A DNA stretch of 17,614 bases from Clostridia bacterium. GTDB lineage: Bacteria; Bacillota; Clostridia; Christensenellales; Aristaeellaceae. Shown piece after piece: positions 5,875 to 12,249 of this stretch; positions within the stretch are counted from its first letter, which is position 1; the number at the start of each line of letters is the position of its first letter. The notes under the pieces were generated by a model that did not search any database, had not been told where the DNA came from, and was given only the letters and a program-made list of their open reading frames with translations. The translations under genes and the position numbers were made by a program. Location of the stretch: NCBI GenBank assembly GCA_016296675.1, contig JAEDIV010000041.1, forward strand, positions 1-17,614, given 5' to 3'.

Positions 5875-6089
5875 CCCATGTCCTTTAACAACTTTATGTG
5901 ATATTGTTTTGACAGCTCCATCCGCCTCTAAAACAACAGTTTCCTTATCCCACAAAGGAAACAACAAGTCGTCCAATATTGGCGCTGATCTCCCCATCCT
6001 CTTCCCGGGAGAGTGCGGGGAAGATCATGAAACAATTCATCAGAACCATTTGTATAAGTCATGTTTTTTATCCAGCAGATAACGACATA
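5875..6089. other. Gene-free stretch with decayed minus-strand reading frames
   Basis: No intact gene is seen. On the minus strand an ATG at 6062 opens MTYTNGSDELFHDLPRTL, and another frame from ATG 5997 to TAA 5863 reads 44 aa, including DDLLFPLWDKETVVLEADG and HKVVKGHGSRK. Both look more protein-like than random sequence and could be one gene split by a frameshift near 6000. They lie downstream of the esterase terminator and abut the truncated exporter tail to tail, so this is probably decayed DNA. I recognise no family. Confidence 0.3.
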
Positions 6090-6090
6090 A

Positions 6091-6126
6091 AATATGCGCC
6101 TGCTTATTGACAGACGCATATTTTTT
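6091..6126. terminator. Bidirectional terminator after the esterase operon
   Basis: AATATGCG-C-CTG (6091-6102) pairs with CAG-A-CGCATATT (6111-6122) with a single mismatch and an 8-nt loop. On the minus strand it is followed by TTATGTCG, just past the esterase stop at 6128. On the plus strand it ends in a run of six T. It closes the chrA-chrA-esterase operon and may also stop plus-strand readthrough. Confidence 0.7.
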
Positions 6127-6127
6127 C

Positions 6128-6937
6128 TTACAGACTTCTCATCCACAAAGCGGAGTCCGCCACCCATCTTGCGATAGCGGCGTTGTTATAATCAGGATTT
6201 CCGATCCAGGTAACCTTGTTGGCAAGCGCCATACCGTGGGGGCCATGAGGATAGATGTGCATTTCAAAAGGAACCCCGGCCTCTTTGTACGCCAGCCCCA
6301 GTATCAGCGCGTTCTCCAGCGGCACAAGCTCGTCGTCAAAAGTGTGCATGATGAAAACGGGCGCCGTGTGCGGACCGACATTTTTTTCGAGGGAGAAGGA
6401 ATCGACCGCCTGTTCGTCATCGATTCTTTCTTTCAGAAGGTTTTTGAACGTACCCGCATGTCCTTTTGAAGAGCGTCCGAGTGTTACGGGATAGCAGAGA
6501 ACTGCGCCCGTCGGGCGGTTTTTGCCTTTGTTTTCGCCGAGTTTTTCCTGGATATCGCTTCTGTTCCAGAGAGTCGCGAGCGACCCTGCCAGATGGCCGC
6601 CGGCAGAAAAGCCCACGCAGAACACGCGGTCGGGATTGATGTTGTATTTTTCGGCGTTTTCCTTGATATGAATCATGGCCATGGACGCCTGATACAGGGG
6701 ATCTGTCGCCTCTTTGATCTGGCTGCCCACGGAATAATGGAGAACAAACGCGTTCATTTCCTGCATCATATAGGCCTGCGCGATGGGATAGCCTTCTCTG
6801 TCAGCGCAAACCGCACCGTAGCCGCCGCCGGGGATGACCAGCATGGCATCTCTGGGTTCCGAGCGGTCGTCGATGCCGAAATACTCGAGGGTGACTTCGC
6901 TTCTGCCGGGGATCAATTCAATTTTTTCATACTGCAT
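6128..6937 (-). CDS. Alpha/beta hydrolase, acetyl-esterase type
   Basis: The 269-aa enzyme belongs to the esterase/lipase branch of alpha/beta hydrolases with short-chain acetyl (xylan) esterases and BD-FAE-like members. The oxyanion loop is VIPGGGYG (34-41). The nucleophile elbow is VGFSAGGH (108-115, Ser111). The acid lies in HTFDDELVP (198-206, Asp201 or Asp202), and the base is His234 in PHGPHGM. There is no signal peptide, so it is cytoplasmic. The start is set by GGAGGA 7 nt upstream. It begins 17 nt after the second chromate-transporter gene and is probably the last gene of that operon, an unusual pairing. The likely role is deacetylation of imported oligosaccharides; the substrate is not predictable. 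Confidence 0.87.
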   Translation of the reverse strand: MQYEKIELIPGRSEVTLEYFGIDDRSEPRDAMLVIPGGGYGAVCADREGYPIAQAYMMQEMNAFVLHYSVGSQIKEATDPLYQASMAMIHIKENAEKYNINPDRVFCVGFSAGGHLAGSLATLWNRSDIQEKLGENKGKNRPTGAVLCYPVTLGRSSKGHAGTFKNLLKERIDDEQAVDSFSLEKNVGPHTAPVFIMHTFDDELVPLENALILGLAYKEAGVPFEMHIYPHGPHGMALANKVTWIGNPDYNNAAIARWVADSALWMRSL

Positions 6938-6954
6938 ATAGTTTTCCTCCTCAT

Positions 6955-7521
6955 TTATCCGGGAAATACCGTATAGACAGCCGCGCCCAGCACGGCGGAA
7001 ACGACGATGAACATGATCGGCGAAAGCTTTTTCTTTGAAAACTTTCGCGGAAGAAAATAGATTGCCGCAAGGATGATTGTCAAAACAAGATCAATAAGGT
7101 TCGCGGCTCTGTTTTCCGGGAAAAGCGTTTTTACCAGCATGAACGCACCCGTTGCCAGGACAATGCCGATCACGGCGGGTTTTACGCCGCGAAGCGATGC
7201 CTGAACGAATTTGTTTTTAATGATGTTTTTAAAGACCGCTGTCAAAATGAGGATGATAACAAACGACGGAAGCACAACGGCAAGCGTTGCCAGAACCGAC
7301 CCCAAAACGCCCGCCTGCGACGCGCCCACGAAGGTTGCAAGGTTCACCATGATGGGGCCGGGCGTGGATTCGCTGATGGCTATCATATTGGCAAGCGCTT
7401 CGTCTGTAAGCCATCCATAGGACAAAACGACATCCCTGATCAAGGGAATTGCGCCGTATGCGCCGCCGAAGGCAAAAAGCCCCACCTTTAAAAATCCGAT
7501 GAACAGATCGAGATAAATCAC
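6955..7521 (-). CDS. chrA: Chromate transporter, half-size subunit 2
   Basis: The 188-aa membrane protein is a short-chain CHR-family member. The N-terminal motif FLKVGLFAFGGAYGAIPLI and the signature AISESTPGPIMVNLATFVG are both present, followed by several hydrophobic helices. Short CHR proteins work in pairs and export chromate, or in anaerobes perhaps another anion. It starts with GTG at 7521, which overlaps the TGA of the preceding gene in a GTGA arrangement. AAAGGGGG sits at normal distance and the N-terminus then aligns with its partner. A much longer in-frame reading starting at 7665 runs antisense-free through the partner gene and is rejected. Translation is probably coupled for equal amounts of both subunits. 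Confidence 0.88.
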   Translation of the reverse strand: MIYLDLFIGFLKVGLFAFGGAYGAIPLIRDVVLSYGWLTDEALANMIAISESTPGPIMVNLATFVGASQAGVLGSVLATLAVVLPSFVIILILTAVFKNIIKNKFVQASLRGVKPAVIGIVLATGAFMLVKTLFPENRAANLIDLVLTIILAAIYFLPRKFSKKKLSPIMFIVVSAVLGAAVYTVFPG

Positions 7522-8087
7522 GCGTCCGCCCCCTTTCGCCTGCCGATCAGAAACGCGCAGAGGCTGACCGCGCCCGCAATAAGCATGAGCGCAATGGATG
7601 AAAAGCGGATGGAAAACAGGCTGATCAGGAACATCAAAACCATCGACACAATCACAATCGCACACGGCAGAGGCTTTTTCTTCATCTTTTTGATCATATT
7701 GAAGCCGGCGTCCAGTATGAGGATCGGAACTGCGACGCGGATGCCGCGGAACAGGTTCTGAACCAGCGGATACTCTAAAAGCGCGTCCAGTACGGAAGAC
7801 AGAAAGAAGATGATCAGAAATGAGGGAAGCACGATGCCGATGGTGGCTGCGACCGCGCCCAAAAGCCCTGCCTGCTTGTAGCCGACAAAGGTGGCCATAT
7901 TGATGGCGATCGGCCCGGGCGTGGACTCCGCCATGACGGTCACGTCCATCATCTCATCGTGCGTGATCCATTTTTTTCGATCAACACAGCTGTTCTCGAT
8001 CACGGAAATCATGGCGTATCCCCCGCCGAAGGTAAATACGCCGATTTTTGCAAAGGTCAGAAACAGGTCTATTAAGATGGTTTTCAT
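7518..8087 (-). CDS. chrA: Chromate transporter, half-size subunit 1
   Basis: The 189-aa protein carries the CHR motifs LTFAKIGVFTFGGGYAMI near the N-terminus and MAESTPGPIAINMATFVGY in the middle, then several membrane helices and a basic tail (GRRKGADA). It pairs with the next gene, which overlaps it by 4 nt, to form the antiparallel heterodimer typical of Firmicutes. ATG 8087 was chosen over an in-frame upstream ATG at 8126 because AGGAGT lies 8 nt before it. An extended -10 promoter is found about 30 nt upstream. First gene of the operon with chrA subunit 2 and the esterase. Chromate is the family's named substrate; the native one here is unknown. Confidence 0.88.
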   Translation of the reverse strand: MKTILIDLFLTFAKIGVFTFGGGYAMISVIENSCVDRKKWITHDEMMDVTVMAESTPGPIAINMATFVGYKQAGLLGAVAATIGIVLPSFLIIFFLSSVLDALLEYPLVQNLFRGIRVAVPILILDAGFNMIKKMKKKPLPCAIVIVSMVLMFLISLFSIRFSSIALMLIAGAVSLCAFLIGRRKGADA

Positions 8088-8114
8088 GCTTTGAACTCCT
8101 GTGGTTTTTAAAAA

Positions 8115-8143
8115 ATGATAGCACAAACGGGCGGGAATGTAAA
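8115..8143 (-). promoter_or_regulatory. Sigma-A promoter of the chrA operon
   Basis: On the minus strand TTTACA (8138-8143) and TATCAT (8115-8120) are 17 nt apart, with TG one base before the -10 box (extended -10). It lies about 28 nt before the ATG at 8087. Confidence 0.7.
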
Positions 8144-8266
8144 TATGCCGAAGGGAAGGAAATGTACGGGCGATTTAAAGTTTTCCCCTCCTCTTTAATG
8201 GTAACGGTAAAGCAGCAAAGTGACTGTACATTAACAATACTGTTGAGTTATTCCCGTACTATCGCT

Positions 8267-8425
8267 GCCTCCCTTGTGCAAAGGGAGGTGGCTGCGCGAA
8301 GCGCAGACGGAGGGATTGCGCAAACGAATGCTTTCTGAAGGCGATTGTGCTTACCCTAAACGTTTGAGGCAATCCCTCCGTCAAAATCTTCGATTTTGAC
8401 AGCTCCCTTTGCTACATACGAGCCT
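8267..8425. mobile_element. MITE-like palindromic repeat, copy 1
   Basis: The left end has hairpin CCTCCCTT-gtgca-AAGGGAGG (8268-8288), then CTGCGC-gaa-GCGCAG (8292-8306), then GACGGAGGGATTG (8306-8318). That last arm pairs with CAATCCCTCCGTC (8370-8382), and inside it CAAACG pairs with CGTTTG (8361-8366). The right end has GTCAAAATC-ttc-GATTTTGAC (8380-8400) and CTCCCTTTGC, whose closing arm is degenerate. No transposase is encoded. The same plan recurs at 8652, so this is a dispersed repeat of the type common in gut Clostridia genomes, mobile only with outside help. Its exact ends are uncertain. Confidence 0.7.
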
Positions 8426-8554
8426 TTCGGCAAGGTGAATATTTACAATTATCGAAGTGCTTTTTAAAAAGCAAAGACCTGACCTGCGTTGATCGGAACA
8501 ATGCTTTCGGCAGGAGCAAACCCCCGCCCTGCGGATTCATCGCGATAAACGTGA
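8426..8554. other. Gene-free stretch with a 16-nt palindrome
   Basis: No convincing gene is seen. TGCTTTTTAAAAAGCA (8458-8473) is a perfect palindrome. A looser CCTGC...GCAGG pairing follows around 8486-8517. The stretch leads into the repeat arm and terminator at 8555-8631, so it may be the 3' remainder of a lost plus-strand gene or of a small RNA. Confidence 0.35.
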
Positions 8555-8596
8555 AAAAGCCTCTGCAGGTTAGCGGTGTGTTCGTAAAACAGTTAA
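8555..8596 (+). repeat. Terminator-linked repeat, left copy
   Basis: This 42-bp sequence runs from AAAAGCCTCTGCA through a variable 13-nt core to TTCGTAAAACAGTTAA and leads directly into a terminator hairpin. A 41-bp copy with identical outer 13 and 16 nt lies in inverted orientation at 8974-9014, also leading into a terminator. The two stems have different sequences, so it is the preceding sequence that is duplicated. No plus-strand gene for this copy is visible. Confidence 0.65.
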
Positions 8597-8631
8597 ACCG
8601 ACCTGTGGTTGCGATCACAGGTCGGTTTTTT
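8595..8631 (+). terminator. Strong Rho-independent terminator (plus strand)
   Basis: AAACCGACCTGTG (8595-8607) and CACAGGTCGGTTT (8616-8628) form a perfect 13-bp stem with an 8-nt loop, followed by T8629-T8631, so that six T in a row close the structure. No gene upstream on the plus strand is recognisable, so what it ends is unknown. Confidence 0.8.
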
Positions 8632-8651
8632 GCAATATGTACCGGTTTGGG

Positions 8652-8818
8652 AAAGGCTCCCTTGTGTAAAGGGAGCTGTCAGCGAAGCTGACTGAGGGAT
8701 TGTGCGGTACAGCAGTACGGATTTGCCGAAAGTCAATGCGAATACGCAGCTGCCTGCTGCAGCAATCCCTCCGTCACGGCTTGCACCGTGACACCTCCCT
8801 TTACACAAGGGAGGCTTT
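8652..8818. mobile_element. MITE-like palindromic repeat, copy 2
   Basis: Both ends are intact. Left: GCTCCCTT-gtgta-AAGGGAGC (8656-8676), GTCAGC-gaa-GCTGAC (8678-8692) and GAGGGATTG. Right: CAATCCCTCC (8763-8772), GTCACGG-cttgca-CCGTGAC (8773-8792) and CCTCCCTT-tacac-AAGGGAGG (8794-8814). The outer hairpins and the GGGATTG/CAATCCC arms are shared with copy 1, while the inner hairpins differ in sequence but keep pairing, which points to selection for RNA or cruciform structure. No ORF for a transposase and no clear target duplication were found. Confidence 0.75.
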
Positions 8819-8943
8819 GGTGCGGTGCAAAACCGTACAATACGCACTACACCGAACGGTGTATAGAAGTGCGCCCTTATGATTCGATACATTGGAATTG
8901 GTCTGTTTGTTTTATCTTATCACACGAATGGAAGTCATACAAA

Positions 8944-8975
8944 AACAGGCACAGCAAAGAACTGCTGTGCCTGTT
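8944..8975 (-). terminator. Rho-independent terminator of the opp operon
   Basis: AACAGGCACAGC (8944-8955) and GCTGTGCCTGTT (8964-8975) form a perfect 12-bp stem with an 8-nt loop. On the minus strand it is followed by TTTGTATG after the stem's own TT, giving GTTTTTG. It lies 46 nt past the oppDF stop codon. Confidence 0.85.
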
Positions 8976-9014
8976 AACTGTTTTACGAACGCCCGCCGTT
9001 TTGCAGAGGCTTTT
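8974..9014 (-). repeat. Terminator-linked repeat, right (inverted) copy
   Basis: On the minus strand this reads AAAAGCCTCTGCA, a 12-nt variable core, then TTCGTAAAACAGTTAA, whose last bases begin the opp terminator stem. It sits between the oppDF stop and the terminator. With the copy at 8555-8596 it forms an inverted pair whose terminators point at each other and enclose MITE-like copy 2. Confidence 0.65.
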
Positions 9015-9020
9015 GGTGAT

Positions 9021-11099
9021 TTAGTTGAGTTCCTTTCTGTATGCATCCAGCTCGCGCTCGTTTCCGTAAACGAAGTGGTCGGGCAGGATTTCGCACCAGA
9101 CAGGTTTGTCTACCGAGTAGTCGTGGCAGGAAGGATCGTATACAATCAGCTTCTTTTCACGCTCCAAGTAGGGGTTGGGGTTCGGAACTGCCGAGAGCAG
9201 CGCCTTGGTATAGGGATGCAGCGGATGGCGGAAGAGCTCTTCGGCCTCGGCCAATTCTACAATGCGGCCCTTATGAATAACGGCGATGCGGTCGGAGATG
9301 AAGCGGACGACGGAAAGGTCGTGGGCGATGAAGAGGTAAGTGAGACCTCTGTTCTTCTTAAGGTCGTTAAGAAGGTTAAGCACCTGCGCTCTAATGGAAA
9401 CGTCCAGCGCGGAGATGGGTTCGTCGGCCACGATGAATTCGGGCTCCATGATCAGAGAGCGGGCGATACCGATTCTCTGACGCTGGCCGCCTGAGAATTC
9501 GTGCGGGAAGCGGCTGGAGAACTCGGGCAGAAGGCCTACTTCTTCAAGCGCTTTCTTGACCTTGTCCTGACGGTCGTGTTCGTTTTTATAAAGCTTATGG
9601 TTGTAAAGACCTTCGGAGACGATATAGTCTACCTTGGCGCGCTCGTTAAGGCTGGCCATGGGGTCCTGGAAGATCATCTGGCACTTGCGGATGACGTTAA
9701 TATCCTGTTCCTTTGAAATCTTGCCGGAAATCCTCTCGCCGCGATAGAGAACCTCGCCGTCCGTGATGGGGTTGATACGGACGATGGCGCGGCCGATGGT
9801 GGTCTTGCCGGATCCGGATTCGCCGACCAGGGAGAAGGTTTCGCCCTTATAGATGGTGAAGTTGACATCATCTACAGCTACGAACTTCTTTCTGCCGGAA
9901 CCGAAGGTAACCTGCAGATTCTTGACTTCAACCAGCGCTTCGCGGTTGGTCGACATGTGGGGATGCTCGATATCGCCGGAAGTGGGCTGGGGCTCGTTCA
10001 TCTTGCGGGACAGCTTTTCCACGTCGATGGGCTGCTTCATTTCAGGCGCGCGCTTGTCCAGCATCCAGGTTTTGGCCTGATGGGTGGGCGTTACGTCGAA
10101 CATCGGGGGCTCCTCGAGGAAGTCGATGTTCAGGGCCTTTTTATTGCGCGGCGCGAAGGAGTCGCCGGTAACCTTGTTAAAGAGGTTCGGAGGCGTACCA
10201 TCGATGGCGGGCAGCTTTTCGCCCTTAACGCCCAGCTGAGGCATAGCGGACAGGAGCGCCCAGGTGTATGGATGGCGGGGATTGAAGAAAATCTCGTTCG
10301 CCATACCGATTTCGATGATCTGACCGGCATACATAACCGCTACGCGATCGGCAACGTTGGCAACAACGCCCAGATCGTGGGTGATGTAGATGATGGTCAT
10401 GTGCTTTTCTTTCTGGAGCTTTCTGATCAGCTCCAGAATCTGCGCCTGGATGGTAACGTCAAGGGCGGTGGTCGGCTCGTCGCAGATGAGGATCTGCGGG
10501 TTGCAGGCTACAGCGATGGCGATAACAACTCTCTGGCGCATGCCGCCGGAGAACTCGTGCGGATACTGATTGTAGCGGCGCGCAGCGTCGGGAATTCCGA
10601 CCAGCTCCAGAAGCTCAATGGCCTTGGCCTTGGCGGCCGCGCCGTGAACGTTCTGGTTGAGCTCGATGGCTTCCTTGATCTGAAGGCCGATTTTCTTTAA
10701 GGGGTTCAGACTCGTCATGGGGTCCTGAGTAACCATGGCGATCTTCTTGCCGCGGATCTTGCGCCACTGGGATTCCGTCTTGAACTTGGCAAGGTCCATG
10801 CCGTCATACATGATGCTTCCGCCGGTGACGGTACCGTTTTTGTCCAGCATGCCGACGAAGGTCTTGGTGAATACCGATTTTCCGGAGCCGGATTCGCCGA
10901 CGATGGCGAGGGTTTCGCCGTCGTACAGATCCAGGGAGCAGCGGCGGATGGCGTTCAGCTTCTGTCCGCGCAGGGTGAATTCTACCTCGACATCTCTTGC
11001 AGAAAGGATGGGTTCAGTGGAAAGCACCTGCTTTGCGCGCTTTTCAAATTCCATCTCAAGCGAGGCGGAATGCGTATTGTTTTTCATGTTCTCAGACAT
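9021..11099 (-). CDS. Fused peptide ABC importer ATPase (OppD-OppF)
   Basis: One 692-aa protein holds both ATPases of an oligopeptide/dipeptide importer. The first unit (about 30-280) has Walker A GESGSGKS (68-75), signature FSGGMRQR (183-190), Walker B ILICDEP (203-209) and His241. It is followed by the Opp/Dpp C-terminal region (RHPYTWALLSAMPQLG, then LPAIDGTPPNL), here without the usual Fe-S-like cysteines. The second unit (about 388-635) has GESGSGKT (426-433), FSGGQRQR (535-542), FIVADEP (555-561) and His593, then a second oligopeptide tail. Most bacteria encode these as two genes. ATG 11099 is preferred to 11117, since GAGGTGG lies 5 nt before it and it starts 10 nt after the oppC stop. 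Cytoplasmic, driving transport through OppB and OppC. Confidence 0.93.
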   Translation of the reverse strand: MSENMKNNTHSASLEMEFEKRAKQVLSTEPILSARDVEVEFTLRGQKLNAIRRCSLDLYDGETLAIVGESGSGKSVFTKTFVGMLDKNGTVTGGSIMYDGMDLAKFKTESQWRKIRGKKIAMVTQDPMTSLNPLKKIGLQIKEAIELNQNVHGAAAKAKAIELLELVGIPDAARRYNQYPHEFSGGMRQRVVIAIAVACNPQILICDEPTTALDVTIQAQILELIRKLQKEKHMTIIYITHDLGVVANVADRVAVMYAGQIIEIGMANEIFFNPRHPYTWALLSAMPQLGVKGEKLPAIDGTPPNLFNKVTGDSFAPRNKKALNIDFLEEPPMFDVTPTHQAKTWMLDKRAPEMKQPIDVEKLSRKMNEPQPTSGDIEHPHMSTNREALVEVKNLQVTFGSGRKKFVAVDDVNFTIYKGETFSLVGESGSGKTTIGRAIVRINPITDGEVLYRGERISGKISKEQDINVIRKCQMIFQDPMASLNERAKVDYIVSEGLYNHKLYKNEHDRQDKVKKALEEVGLLPEFSSRFPHEFSGGQRQRIGIARSLIMEPEFIVADEPISALDVSIRAQVLNLLNDLKKNRGLTYLFIAHDLSVVRFISDRIAVIHKGRIVELAEAEELFRHPLHPYTKALLSAVPNPNPYLEREKKLIVYDPSCHDYSVDKPVWCEILPDHFVYGNERELDAYRKELN

Positions 11100-11109
11100 T
11101 TTATCCACC

Positions 11110-12249
11110 TCACACATGATTGCGCGGGTCGCACGCGTCGGAGAACGCGTTGCCCACGAGATAGAACGTGACCGTGATCAGAGATACGATCGCCGCGGGG
11201 AATACGAGAAGGTAGGGATACTCGAGGAAGTTACTGCGCGCGTCTCTTAAGAGAATACCGAGGGACGGCGTAGAAATATCCAGAAGGCCCAGATAAGAGA
11301 GCGTCGTTTCGTAGGCGATGATGCCCGGGATGGACAGGGCCAGACGAAGAACGATAACGCTGATCAGATAGGGGAAGATGTTCTTGGTCAGGATGCGCCA
11401 AAGGCCGGTGCCCAGGCAGCGGGAAGCGAGGTTGTATTCGCGGTCTCTGTACATGAAGACGAGATTTCGGATGTTTCTCGCCGTGCCCAGCCAGTAAAAC
11501 GCGATCATGGCAACAGCCATAATGAGGGTGGACTGGCCGATCATGAGCGCAATCAGAGTCATGTAGATGATGGTCGGGATGTTGTCGATGAAGTTATAAA
11601 GCTCGGTAAAGAAGCGGTCGAGCTTTCTCACATAGCCCCAGAGAAGGCCGATGATTACGCCGACAATGATTTGACCGATGGATACGCTTACGGAGAGGAT
11701 GATGGAAGTACGGGTCGCGCTCCACACCTGGCACCAGTAGTCGCAGCCGATGGAGTCGGTTCCGAACCAGAAATGATCATTGGGCGCGAGGAATCGGGTC
11801 TCGCGGTTGGGGTGGTCGATGCGGACGGTTTTCGCGTCGTAAATCGAGATGGTAGGCGCGATAAAGGTGAAAATGATCAGCGCGAAGAAGATTAACGCCA
11901 TGAACACGGCAACTTTTTTCTTGATGAAGTTCGCCCAGACGCTCTTCCAATAGGAATAGTTGGAATAACCGGTGCGCTCCGCATCCTGCGCGCGGTATTC
12001 CGCGAACTGGAACAGCTGCTTTTCAGGCATCTTGGAACGGGTGGAAGTGTGAACGCTTCCGGGGCCGTACTTTTTGTCAAAATCGCTTTCGACATTGGCT
12101 TTATCGGCAGTCAGGTCGACAACCTGCTTGCTCTCGTCCGCGCCAATGGGGTTTACATACGTGTTTTCCTTTACAGGAAGCTCGGTCTGCACTTCAATGT
12201 TGCTGTTGGAATAGCGAACGTCCAGCTTGGCATCATTTTTCTTAGCCAT
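11110..12249 (-). CDS. Peptide ABC importer permease, OppC type
   Basis: The 379-aa permease has an unusually long soluble N-terminus (about 108 residues, rich in charged and polar residues, with TYVNPIGADES and QFAEYRAQDAERTGYS). The first membrane helix follows (about 113-132, AVFMALIFFALIIFTFIAPT). The OppC signature FGTDSIGCDYW (162-172) is present with Cys in place of the usual Arg. The core permease domain has the EAA loop at about 271-294 (EYNLASRCLGTGLWRILTKN). The end, GNAFSDACDPRNHV, is typical. Its ATG abuts the TAA of oppB (TAAATG), and AAAGGAGG lies inside the end of oppB, so translation is coupled. It forms the transmembrane channel with OppB. Confidence 0.92.
   Translation of the reverse strand: MAKKNDAKLDVRYSNSNIEVQTELPVKENTYVNPIGADESKQVVDLTADKANVESDFDKKYGPGSVHTSTRSKMPEKQLFQFAEYRAQDAERTGYSNYSYWKSVWANFIKKKVAVFMALIFFALIIFTFIAPTISIYDAKTVRIDHPNRETRFLAPNDHFWFGTDSIGCDYWCQVWSATRTSIILSVSVSIGQIIVGVIIGLLWGYVRKLDRFFTELYNFIDNIPTIIYMTLIALMIGQSTLIMAVAMIAFYWLGTARNIRNLVFMYRDREYNLASRCLGTGLWRILTKNIFPYLISVIVLRLALSIPGIIAYETTLSYLGLLDISTPSLGILLRDARSNFLEYPYLLVFPAAIVSLITVTFYLVGNAFSDACDPRNHV

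Noticed and set aside
7522..7665. Upstream in-frame extension of chrA subunit 2
   Set aside because: It lies wholly within the partner gene and is cysteine/aspartate-rich nonsense; the GTG at 7521 has a ribosome site and aligns with the partner N-terminus.
8267..8818. Possible CRISPR array
   Set aside because: Only two copies of a palindromic repeat with unequal spacing, no regular spacers and no cas genes.
8593..8892. Open frames across the palindromic repeat at 8652-8818, on both strands
   Set aside because: They read through hairpin repeats with cysteine/arginine-rich products and have no start signals.
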